Shown piece by piece: positions 9,678-19,994 of a stretch of DNA of 26,817 nucleotides. Every line of letters begins with the position of its first letter. Position 1 is the first letter of the stretch. The DNA is taken from positions 8,100-34,916 of the forward strand of contig JAAAUF010000420.1 in assembly GCA_015499985.1 (NCBI GenBank), written 5' to 3'. The DNA is from Haplosporangium gracile. Lineage: Eukaryota; Mortierellomycota; Mortierellomycetes; Mortierellales; Mortierellaceae. The notes below the pieces were generated by a model, which made no database searches, was not told the origin of the DNA, and saw nothing but the letters and a program-made list of their open reading frames with translations. A program made the position numbers and the translations under genes.

Positions 9678-12600
9678 ATGGATCCTCAACAACAACAGCA
9701 GGATCTGTCGAGGTTGCCTCACCCAACAGAGGACAATCTCACCGCCATCTTGTCAAACCGGTTCCAGCAGGGTCAGTACTACACCAGGATCGCCTCCTCG
9801 GTGGTCGTCCAGCTTAACCCTTACTTTCCCGGCAGAATTGAACTCTCGGAGGCAAATCTCCAGGACCAGGTCTTGACCTACAAGGATGGCGCACGATTGA
9901 ACATTACCAACAATAGCACATCATCAAAACAGAACAGCGAAGCAGCAACGAGGATAGCGACATCTCCACAGGCGATTGAGTTGGCCACGAGTGCCTACCT
10001 GCATATGCGGAGAACTGGTCAGGATCAATCCATTATTACCAGGTATGAAAGCATGCAACAATCAAGTCTTTTTTCATTTTCCTTTTCATTTCCCTTTTCC
10101 GCTCGACAAAATAGTCATGGTAGCATGGTCGTTTTATTACCCTTGTGCCTTCGCCTCATTTTGAATGTGGCCCTTTCTTATCATGGATAAACCACCCATC
10201 TGTCTTGCCTCTATCCCCCTTTACTTCTACTTCTTCTACTCGCCTTCATTCCAGGTGAAGAAGTATTCGATTGTGCTTATGGTGTTTGTGATTCCGTGGT
10301 CCGACCGAGTGTTTGTTTTGCTCTTCTCCCGTCCTAGCTGCAACAATCAATGAAAGTGGGAAAAAGAAGGAAAAAAAGAGAGAGCGGATGATTCCATATT
10401 GACATTGGCGGGATGCAATTATATTAAACGCGGTTGTGGGCCTTTTTATTTTTAAGTCCATCAGTCAATCTTGGTGCCCCTTCCCATCTTCATAAGGTTT
10501 AAATTGATTTCAGGAACAACCAACTATAGCCGAAACGGGATCCACAAGGGATGCAAGAAAGAAGGGAAATTTTAAAAAAAAAAGAAAAAAGAAAAAAAGA
10601 TGAGGTGGTGTAGTGTGGTACGGGTACCCGTTACGTACTTACACTTTGGACTATTTTTCCTCATGGTCCTCTTTTTTTTAATATATCATTTCAAGTAAAG
10701 CATTCACTAACTTTGTTCTCTTATCTCTCTTTCATAACATAGTGGTCAGACTGGAAGTGGAAAGACAGAGGGTGCCCGTCAGATCATTCGCCAGTTGCTG
10801 GCACTGAGCAGCGCACCCAAGAAGGAGGCCAGGGTCCAGAACCAGATCACCTCGGCTGGTCTCATCATGGAGGCCTTTGGTCACGCCAAGACCAGCCTCA
10901 ACGACAACGCCTCCCGTCTCGGTCGGTTCACAGAACTCCAGTTCAACGAGCGTGGTCGCCTGGTCGGAGCCAAAATGCTGGATTATTTTCTGGAGAAGAA
11001 GAGGATTAGTCGCTCGGCATCGACCCCGGACGAACGCAACTTTCACATCTTTTACCAACTCTTAGCTGGTGCTACTGTCGAGGAAAAGACCCACCTCCGC
11101 TTAACTGAGGGCATGGCCTTCCACTACCTCTCCCCGGCTTCGCTCAACAGGAACAGGACTCTCTCAGGCATGGACGATGTATTGGAGTTTGGAAAGCTCA
11201 AGAACGCACTCAAGGTTCTTGGGTTCCAAAAGAAGCAGGTTGCCCAGATCTTCCAGCTCTTGGCGGCAGTCTTGCACCTCGGCAACCTCACTTTCATGGA
11301 AGACACCAGCCACACCAACGACGCCTGTGTGGTCCGGAATGTCGATAGTTTGATCTTTGTGGCCGATATCCTTGGAGTCGATCCCAACGCACTTCAGAAC
11401 ACTCTCACCTACAAGACCAAGCTGATCAAGAAGGAGTTGTGTTCGGTCTTTTTGGATGCCCAGGGTGCCGAGGCCCAGAGGGACGAGTTGGCCCAGGCGC
11501 TGTACTCACTTCTCTTCTCATGGATGGTCGAGCTCTTCAACGTTAAACTCTGTGATGAGACGCCCGCAAACTTTATTGGAGTGGTCGACATGTTTGGATT
11601 CCAGCAGTACACTGTCAACGGTCTGGATCAGTTCTGTGTCAACTATGCCAACGAGCGCCTTCATCAGTTCTTCCTGAACCGTGTGTTTGAGGCCGACCAG
11701 GCTGACTTTGAGCTCGAAGGCATCTCTGGATCGATCCCCAGGATTCACTTTTTCGACAACTCGGCCTGTCTCCAGATGCTTGGACAGGAGAACAGCAACA
11801 GCAAAAGCGAGGAGGGTCTGATTGGCATCATGTCGAGCCAGTCGAGACACTTGAGCCGCAAGACCGATGCGACCATGCTCGAGGCCTTCTCGAAGCAGTA
11901 CTCCCGCCATGACTCCTTGACTGTGACTCGCAACATGAACGTCTTCCCCTCGTTCACTGTCCAGCACTACATGGCGCCTGTTACTTACAGAGTTGAGGGC
12001 TGGTTGGAACAGAATGTCGATAACCTCAGCTCTGACTTTGTGACCCTTTTCCGCGGAGGTCCTGGTGTGTCACCCAGCATGAACCCCTTTGTCCAGGGTC
12101 TGTTCACTGACAAGGCTTTGACCACCGAGTCCCACCCCCGCAACAACAACACCATCGTTGCCGCCCAGGTAAACTCCCATCTTATTTTTGCCCCTTTTGC
12201 CACTTTTTTTTTTTTAGGCTTTTTAATACTTTTAACTCACACATATTTTTTAATCAACCTTCATTCCTAATAGCAATCGATCAAGCCTAAGCGTGCTCCT
12301 TCGATGCGTCGCCCCAAGAAGGTCGACGGTGATACCAACAAGGAAAAGGACGAGATCACCTCTGCCATCGCCACTTCCACCGCCGGCAAGGTCGTCTCAA
12401 TGGCCGCCCAGATCCAGTCTGCCACCCAGGAATTGTGCGATTCCCTCGAGGAGACGACCCCATGGTTCTTGATCTGTTTGAAATCAAATGATACCAACAT
12501 GCCCAATCACGTCGACGCTATCACCGTCAAGGCTCAGGTCCGCTCGCTCTGCCTCGCCCAGGTCGCCCAGAGACTCGCGATAGAATACACAATTAGCTGC

Positions 12601-15600
12601 ACACACCAGGAGTTCTTGGATCGCTACATCGCCCTCTTCGTCAACCTTCTCGAGGACTGTGCTGCCGCTGCCACCACTAAAACTCGCATGGATCTCGTCT
12701 ATGCTGACGAGAAGTGGACCGTTCAGGACGCCAACGTTGGCAAGTACCGCGTTTATCTTTCGGAGAGGGCCTGGAGAGAACTTGAGTACCGCCTCAAGAA
12801 CGAGACCGACAAGAAGGGCAAGAAAGACGGTGGAGTTGAGCAGTCTGCCTCGGCAGTCGTTAGTGCTATGGGCTTCCAGCAAGCTGCCAACGAGGCCAGC
12901 GGGCTTCCTATCCCCATACTCCCCTACGGCAACGGACTCGAGACACCCAATAGCTTCCGCGGCGAGATTCTTAACATGTCGGAGGACGACCAGTCGATCA
13001 ACTCCAATACTGCGATGGCGGCTCCTCTTCTCTTGCAGCAGCAGCACTTGCAGCAGCACCAAGAATTGCTTTTTCAACAGCAAATGATGCAACAGCAGCA
13101 GCAGAACCCCTTTTTGCACCAGCAGCAACAGCAACAGCAGCACTTCAACGGTCTTCACCCTGCTCAAGCTTCCTACATGGTCAACGAGCGTCTCGAGAAT
13201 CGTTCTTTTTACTCTGGCGACGACAATCAGTCCGAGTACGACCTTTATATGCGCGGGGCGCTCCCTGGTGGCAATGGCGCTGGCGGTAACCGGTTCGAGA
13301 ACGAGTCCGTCTATGGTGGCTCCGAGATCTATCGCCCCAACACCCGCATGTTTAGCGATGCTGAGAAGCGTGGAATGATGAGGCACATGGACGGATCCTC
13401 CCCCGACGAGGAGCGCGACGATGCCTTGGATAAGGGTCAGGATGGCAGCAAGGAGAAGGGAGCCGAGGACGAGGATGAGGAGGAAAAGATCCCCGTCACC
13501 AGAGCCCGTCGCAACTGGGTCTTCTTGACCTACGCCCTCACCTGGTGGATCCCCAGCTCCTGTCTGAGCAAGTGCGGCAAGATGGTTCGCCCCGATATCC
13601 GTATGGCCTGGCGCGAGAAAGTCGCTCTTTGTATCCTGATCGGTTTCCTCTCGCTGATCATGGTCTTTTACATTGCTGTCCTCGGAGAACTCATTTGCCC
13701 TCACCAGTACGTCTACTCGATGGGAGAGCTCTCGACCCACAGCGACAAGTCAGGATCGCCTTTCACGATGATTCGCGGAGAGATCTTTGACATGAACAAC
13801 TTTATGACCCAGCACAATCCCTCTATTGTCACCAAGACCCAGCTTCTCCAGTATGCCGGCATAGATGCCACTCCCGCCTTCCCTGTGCAGGTCAGCGCTC
13901 TGTGTGATGGTCTCGACGGCTACGGTGCAGGAACGGTGGATCCCATGATTCAGATGCCTAGCCAGGGTCCTGTCGACCCCAACGCCATCTACCATGACTT
14001 CCGAGCTTTCCGCAACGATTCTCGCCCTGATTGGTACTACGAGAAGATGGTCTTTATGCGCCAATGGCGTGTCGGTTTCTTGGCCTATACCCCTAAGGAT
14101 ATCATGATTCAGGCTGCCGATGACAGCACAAAGAGGCGCTGGGCCATCCTGGATGGCAACATCTATGACTTGACAGCCTATATTCAGGCTGGAAACCAGG
14201 GTCAGTTTGCCGCCCGGCCCGGTAGCGCCCCTGCTGCAGGAGCTAACGCTGCTTTCATGGATCAGTCGGTTGTTCAACTGTTTGCGACCAGCGCCGGAGA
14301 GGATGTGACGACAAAGTTTAACGCTTTGCCCCTGGAATCCGGCAAGAGGACTGCGATGATGATCTGTCTCCGCAACTTGTTCTTTGTCGGTCGTGTTGAT
14401 CTCCGTACTGGATTCCGGTGCCAGTTTGCTAACTATATGTTGTTGGTCCCCTCAATCTTGATTGTCTGCACCATCGGATTCAAGTTCTTGGCGGCCTTGC
14501 AGTTGGGATCGAGACGCGAGCCCGAGGAGCACGACAAGTTTATTATCCTCCAGGTTCCCTGTTATACCGAGGGCGAGGAGTCGCTCCGTAAGACCCTCGA
14601 CTCTTTGGCTGCGCTTCGCTACGACGACAAGCGCAAACTGTTGTTTGTTATTGCGGACGGAATGATTATCGGTTCAGGAAACGACCGTCCTACGCCCCGT
14701 ATTGTCCTCGATATCCTCGGAGTGGATCCCAACGTCGACCCCGAGCCCCTCAGCTTCTTGAGTTTGGGTGAGGGCCACAAGCAACACAACATGGGCAAAG
14801 TCTACTCTGGTCTTTACGAGCATAACGGTCACGTCGTCCCCTACGTTGTCGTCGTCAAGGTTGGAACCCCCACCGAGCGCCAGCGTCCCGGAAACCGTGG
14901 AAAGCGTGACTCCCAGATGATTTTGATGCGCTTCTTGAACAAGGTCCACTTCAATTCGGCAATGACCCCCATGGAGCTGGAGATGTACCACCAGATCAAG
15001 AACGTTATTGGCGTCAACCCATCGTTCTACGAGTACACGCTCATGGTCGATTCCGATACCGAGGTCTTGCCCGACTCGCTCAACCGCATGGTCTCTGTCT
15101 TCTTGCACGATACCAAAGTCATGGGTCTTTGTGGTGAAACTCAGATTGCGAACGAGAAGGACTCTTGGGTGACGATGATGCAGGTCTACGAGTACTTTAT
15201 CTCGCATCACTTGGCCAAGGCCTTCGAGTCTCTCTTTGGATCCGTCACCTGTCTGCCCGGTTGTTTCTGTATGTACCGTATTCGCACGCCCACCAAATCG
15301 ACACCCCTCCTGATCTCCAACAGCATCATTGACGAGTACTCCGAAAACCGAGTCGATACCCTCCACAAGAAGAACTTGCTGCATCTCGGAGAGGATCGGT
15401 ACCTGACGACGCTGATGTTGAAGCACTTCCCCAATTACAAGATGACCTTCACACCCGATGCCCAGTGCCGGACCAACGTCCCCGATCAGTGGAAGGTCTT
15501 GCTTTCCCAACGTCGTCGCTGGATCAACTCTACTGTCCACAACCTGATGGAGTTGGTCTTCTTGCCCCAGCTCTGCGGATTCTGCTGTTTCTCGATGCGT

Positions 15601-16563
15601 TTCATTGTCATGATTGATCTCTTTGCGACCTTGATCATGCCTGTTACCGTCGTTTATATCGGATACCTGATCTACACGATCGCCTCGCACGCGTCTGCCG
15701 TTCCCAAGTTGGCCTTGATCATGATGGGAGCTGTCTATGGTCTTCAGGCAGTGATTTTCATCCTCAGGAGGAAGTGGGAGCACATTGGATGGATGATTGT
15801 TTACATCCTGGCTATCCCCATGTTCTCGTTCTACCTGCCTCTGTACTCATTCTGGCACTTTGACGACTTCTCGTGGGGTAACACCCGTCTGGTGGTCGGA
15901 GAGAAGGGTCGTACCAAGGCCGTGTCGGCAGATCAGTTGGACGGCAAGGCCTTTGACCCCAAGTCGATCCCTCAGAAGAAGTGGTCTGATTACGAACAGG
16001 AGCTGTGGGAAGTTGGATCCACCCATTCGCTCGAGTCCAAGGCGTCGAGATACCCCGGCGGTCAGCAGTTCCCCTATGGCAACAGCAACATCAACAACAG
16101 CGGCCTTTACATGAACTCGCATGGATCTCGTGCTGGATCTGTTTACGGTGGCGTAAGCAATGACCTTGCGTCGATGAGTATGGGTATGCCCTTGGCGATG
16201 CCTATAGCTGTCGGTGGTGGACCATTCATGGGTATGGCTGCTGGTAACTCACGTCCCCAGTCGCCTGCCATGGGTATGGGTATGAACCCAACCCAACACC
16301 CTTCGATCCCTGGAACCCCAACTCGGTCATACTCGCCTGCTCCTCAGTTTGCGTACCAACAACAGCAGCAACTGCAGCAGCCTGTCATGAACCAGCAGGG
16401 AATGAGGAACTCTTGGGGCGCTGGATCGGTTTCGGGAGGTATTGCGAGCCCACCGGGTCATCAGAGGATGAGCATGCAGTCGAACGCGCCTCCAGTGTCG
16501 CAGTATCAGATGCAGTTGTTGCAACAACAGCAGCAACAGCAGCAGCAGGGGCCACAGTATTGA
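9678..16563 (+). CDS. Chitin synthase with N-terminal myosin motor domain (class V type), three exons
   Basis: It polymerises UDP-GlcNAc into chitin at the plasma membrane. In this family the motor is thought to help bring the enzyme to growth sites along actin. Exons 9678-10042, 10743-12168 and 12274-16563 give about 2026 residues. The 700- and 105-nt introns are GT-AG, with CTAAC at 10707. Motor: P-loop GQTGSGKT (123-130), switch I NDNASRLGRF (from 175), switch II DMFGFQ (from 404), ending near 760. A poly-Q linker follows, then two TM segments (about 1011 and 1047), a cytochrome b5-like region (about 1095-1215) and another TM (about 1317). The catalytic domain carries DSD (1523-1525), ED (1637-1638) and QRRRW (1676-1680), then the pore helices and WGNTR. 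The tail is Q/G/M/S-rich, with no DEK-like domain that I can see. ATG 9678 is the first start after the leader, and the P-loop joins exactly across the first intron. Confidence 0.95.
10043..10742 (+). other. Intron 1 of the motor chitin synthase (700 nt)
   Basis: The donor GTATGA follows ATTACCAG. CTAAC lies at 10707-10711 and the acceptor is CATAG at 10742. It splits the codon just before the P-loop. The short ORFs inside have no recognisable domain. Removing it joins the SAYLHM...SIIT segment to SGQTGSGKTE, as in other myosins. Confidence 0.9.
13033..13146 (+). repeat. CAG/CAA repeats encoding a poly-Q linker
   Basis: Several CAG/CAA runs inside exon 3 encode a Q/L/H/M-rich linker of about 38 residues between the motor and the first membrane segment. 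A second poly-Q run sits near the C-terminus (about 16522-16547). Confidence 0.85.
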
Positions 16564-16721
16564 AGAGGTGATATGTAAGGTGAGGGAGGTGAAGGAGTGT
16601 TGTTTTAATAGAGTTGGAGTTTATTAAGTGTTGTTATTTTCTTTGCATCTATTTTCTTTCTCATTCATTTTCAGTAAAGCATTATATCATACCATTCACT
16701 CAAAAATAAATCGCTATATAT
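16564..16721 (+). terminator. 3' UTR / poly(A) region of the motor chitin synthase
   Basis: This is A/T-rich sequence after the stop, with AATAAA within CAAAAATAAATCG near 16704. The relic on the opposite strand ends right beside it, so the two 3' ends converge. Confidence 0.4.
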
Positions 16722-18420
16722 TTAATTTTGAGGATCTTGTGCTTTATCTCCAACGAGGTGATATGTAGCTCCATGCTGCTTGAGAAGTTTTCCATTGGAC
16801 GAACTGAGCCCGACTGTGTCGAAAAAGATGTCGTCGGACGCTTCGAGACCATTACATGCCGAGCTCAAAACCAGCTGAACCGAGATCTTGCCAAACTCCT
16901 CCACAAGTTTCCACACTCGCGTCGATCTATCCCACGATGCCGTGGCAAACTCCGACATTAGACCTCCAGGCGAAACCGACAATGCGTCCACACTGACTTT
17001 TTGGCGATTAATCCAAAGCTCTGGTCACTTGGTGCCTCCACGTTCAGCAGTCCACAACTCCAAAACTGGACATTATCAAGTGAAAAATGTCGCTATCCCT
17101 TCGTCCACAAGGCGAAAAATCTCAAATGTGTTGAACTTGCTCGCGTCGTCTTGATTCAGAATCTTTCGATAACCCTTGCTTTTATTCATCCTTCTCAGAG
17201 TCGAATGGGCCTCATTGCCGTGATGAGAAACAATCTGATGAGAGCTAGCCATATACTTCACGACACAGTCGCATCCATGAAGGTTGATTGAAATCTCGAG
17301 AGTCGTTCATGATGGTGATTTTCTTGGAGACGCGAGAAAACCTACGACTGCTTTTTCTTGCAAATAGTACACCTTCTTGGTGGCTCAAAGCTCTCCAATA
17401 TCCAACCTCAACAAATGACTTTATGCCTTTGATGCTAGCTTTCATATCTTCAAATACGCTTCCTCTGATCCGCCGCAGGCGTCCAAGAACCTCGACAAGT
17501 TTGCAATGGTGCCAGTTTGAGGATGCTCTTGGCAGTCGAAATAGGATAAGCGATCCCTTGGGTTTATCTCCACAACACCTCGAGTGGAGTCTCGACGTCG
17601 GGAGCATATAGTAAGGCTTGGTTGGCATATATAATTTGTTAATTGAGGTAGGTGTTGTTACTTTCCTTCAGGCGGCGCAAAAAGTTGCAGCATTTGGCTG
17701 ATGGTAACGATCTTGGTTGAGGGTCCTTGACATTGCCTTGCCACTATGAACGTCCAGAATTCGCGAGCAGCACCAGGATTTAGATACAAAAAGGGTGGTC
17801 GCTGGTGCCGTTGTGAGTGATCTCCAGCTCCCTGCATAGTACAGTCGCAATCCTGACCAAATCGTTGTCAACAAGGAGGCCCTGAAGAGGCGCACTCGAC
17901 CAATTGGACAAAAACCTTGGAAGAGTGTGATATCCATGGGCGTCGTCTGCTCAGGTTTTACCCAACAAAAGCACAAAGTTATGGCACGATACTCCTTCCG
18001 GTTCAAGACAGGGCCAAGAAGAACGACCCTTTTGCAATGGCGAAAGGCTTGTTAAGTGCGTCGTCTGAAAAAATGGCGTTAACCAACTGCCCAATAGTCC
18101 AACCGATAGGACTCCTGCTCTATATGTGCATTTTGAAGCTCTCAATCCCGCTCGTTTCTTGTCGAGAGGTGTAGCTGCCTGCGAATCCATCGCTCTCCGC
18201 GGATGCAAACGACGACAACAGCGAAAGTTGCGCCCTTGAGAACAGACTATAGCAATAAACAAGCTGGGTGGACTGCACGATGCGAGCATGAAGCTTGGGC
18301 AGATAAGTTGTAAGTGTAGGTAGGCGTGGCCAAGTCCTGGGAAAAGATGTCTAGGCGAAGAGGATACGGGACAACGAGAGTCGTCTGTACTTGGAAGGTC
18401 TGGGTAGTCGACGTAATGAT
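16722..18420 (-). pseudogene. Decayed WD40-repeat protein gene (multiple stops and frameshifts)
   Basis: On the minus strand 16722-16991 reads as a C-terminal WD40 blade (VSPGGLMSEFATASWDRS, then TRVWKL) plus a short C-terminal extension. Upstream pieces continue in other frames: 17076-17261 carries a blade-like SSHQIVSHHGN, and LDNVQFWS appears just after it in a shifted frame. Further upstream, about 18130-18310 reads openly with RIVQSTQLVYCYSLFSRAQL and continues after a stop with GQLVNAIFSDDALNKPFAIA. Another open frame covers about 18290-18420. At least four frame changes or stops separate these parts, and the relic is far shorter than a full repeat protein, so the middle is probably deleted. 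Large WD40 proteins, often with NACHT-type ATPase domains, are known in such fungi; I see no P-loop here, so an NLR-like origin is only a guess. The WD40 assignment of the 3' end is firm. Confidence 0.6.
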
Positions 18421-19546
18421 AAAAAAGCCTGGGTGGGCTTAGTTAAGTGGTGAAGGGTTCAAATTAAAAAAAAAAAAAAAATCGTTTTGTTGGAGAGAGT
18501 ACTATCCAGACCCTATGTTTTCTCATCGTTAGCGGTTTTGTCCTTGACCCACGTCTCTTTGGAACAAACACGGTTGGCGTTTTTCTCAAAATGTCAGTTT
18601 TTGATGGCTTCCTGGATAGGACACACTGGGTATCTGCTGTTATAGATCGGCTCGGTAGTTGTCGACCCCAGTACGAGGGTCTCTAGCCTGCATGTAAATG
18701 GGTCCAAGCTTCGCTGTCAGATCGGACTGAGAGAGAGAGAGCATACGCCTATGTCGTCCATATTGATTATTTACCATTGATCCAATTGTGCTAGTCATCC
18801 TGTTGTGGCAATGACTGTTGCTTGGTTCAGGCAAGAGGGGTAGCAAAGTTTTGCGAGTTGAACCTCCAAAAGAAAGAAAAGAAAAAAACGCGTTTGTCCC
18901 TCCTTTTGAAAACAGTCGCTAGCGAAGGATTATCAATGTCTATGCTGTTTATTTGAACGAAAAAAAAAAAGTACAAGTGAAGGAAATGAAAAGATAGGAA
19001 AAAAAAAATGTACTGTGGCTGTGTGGAATATTGGGGTAATAAAGGTTGCAGTTGTTGGTTAGCGAGTAAAAAAAGTCGAAGATGGTGAAGCAAGGCGGAT
19101 GAAAAGAAGGGTGTTGTTGGTGCCTGGAACTGAGTAAGTGTGAGCTGTCCTGAGAGAAAAGAAGAAGCAGAGATCCTGAAAGAAAAATTATTGTCCTGGC
19201 GCGTCCCAAGGAAAAGACGATGGTTCCTTGAAGACCTAAGAACGCGCTGATCCGGATCACGTCTTGTTCTCCTGGTGACCACAATCCTGATAACCACAAG
19301 GTGAAGCTCGACTCATCTGTGAAAGACCAATTGATGTAGTTCCCGACTGATAACATTCCCGTACAGCTCTATAAGTTCCTGCTCCTACTCCGGTTCCTGA
19401 ACATGATCCCACGTTCCATGTCCCCTCCGATATCTTTGATTCTGTCTCATTCTCGGCGCCCAGGCTTCTTCCTCCTTCAACCACCATCGACAACACCTCA
19501 TCATCCTATCATCCATCTCCTGCTGCTACGCCTGGGTCCAACTAGT
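18421..19546. other. Intergenic, no gene recognised
   Basis: It contains an A run of about 16 near 18466-18481, a short GA repeat near 18729 and several A runs around 18960 and 19000. Two minus-strand ORFs of 135 and 156 codons overlap in different frames between 18827 and 19356 with no recognised motif. The part next to 19546 is presumably the 3' UTR of the bL31m gene. Confidence 0.45.
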
Positions 19547-19994
19547 TTACTTCTTCTTCTTGCCCTTTCCACCAGACGACGGTGAGGCCTGAGCGACCTG
19601 CTTGGCCGTCAAGGCCTTACGGTCAACATCTCCACCATCAGCAAAGTCCAAATCGTCGCCAAAACCCTCCATATCTCCAAACTTCTTTGCAAACTTTGAC
19701 AATTGTCCCGAATCATCGCCAGAGATATTTCCACGCATCTCGGGGTTCCAGAGAGGATGGTTCCTGGTATCACGGGTAAGGCGAATCTGGGAGCGGGGCG
19801 AAGGAGTACGGAGGGTGAAAGTGGCTCCGTTGGAGAGGACGATGGTCTGATCGAACAGTTCAGGTGATCGGGGCTTGTCTGATGCTGTTGCTGTTGTGGT
19901 TGTGGCGGAGGGTCATGAATGTAGTTGTGGGACGGACGGCGAGGGTGACGGAGACCCTTGAGAGGGGAGTCATTGACCGTGTAAGGAAGGCCAT
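19547..19994 (-). CDS. MRPL36: Mitochondrial large-subunit ribosomal protein bL31m, reading frame interrupted
   Basis: bL31m is a structural protein of the mitochondrial large ribosomal subunit. The mature part (from about 19861 to the TAA at 19549-19547, 104 residues) contains DQTIVLSNGATFTL, then IRLTRDTRNHPLWNPEMRG, then GQLSKFAKKFGDMEGF and a basic GGKGKKKK end; RDTRNHPLWNP is diagnostic of the family. The only good start is ATG 19994 (context ACAACCATGG), which opens a basic, serine/threonine-rich, acid-free segment typical of a mitochondrial presequence (MAFLTRSMTPLSRVSVTLAV). That segment runs in another frame and stops at 19862-19860, while the mature frame is closed by a stop at 19915-19913. 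The frames must therefore be joined by a very short intron, a +1 slip, or an extra base between 19915 and 19862. The gene sits alone, facing the relic and the motor chitin synthase. Identity is confident; intactness is open. Confidence 0.85.

Noticed and set aside
12484..13740. Long minus-strand ORF (418 codons), with similar ones at 1286-2050, 14674-15783 and 23360-24391
   Set aside because: They are antisense shadows of strongly biased coding exons (C-ending codons suppress antisense stops). They have no motifs of their own.
16722..18420. Repeat-induced point mutation as the cause of the relic's stops
   Set aside because: Several stops could come from CAA, CAG or CGA codons, but frameshifts are also present and such mutation is not established in this lineage. 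Dinucleotide ratios against an intact paralogue would be needed.
18466..18481. A run that might be a poly(A) tail of a retrotransposed copy
   Set aside because: It is on the wrong strand and side for the minus-strand relic, no target-site duplication was seen, and A/T runs are common in this window.
18827..19356. Overlapping minus-strand ORFs of 156 and 135 codons downstream of bL31m
   Set aside because: They overlap in different frames, contain homopolymer-derived F/L/S runs and show no recognisable domain. They more likely represent 3' flank.
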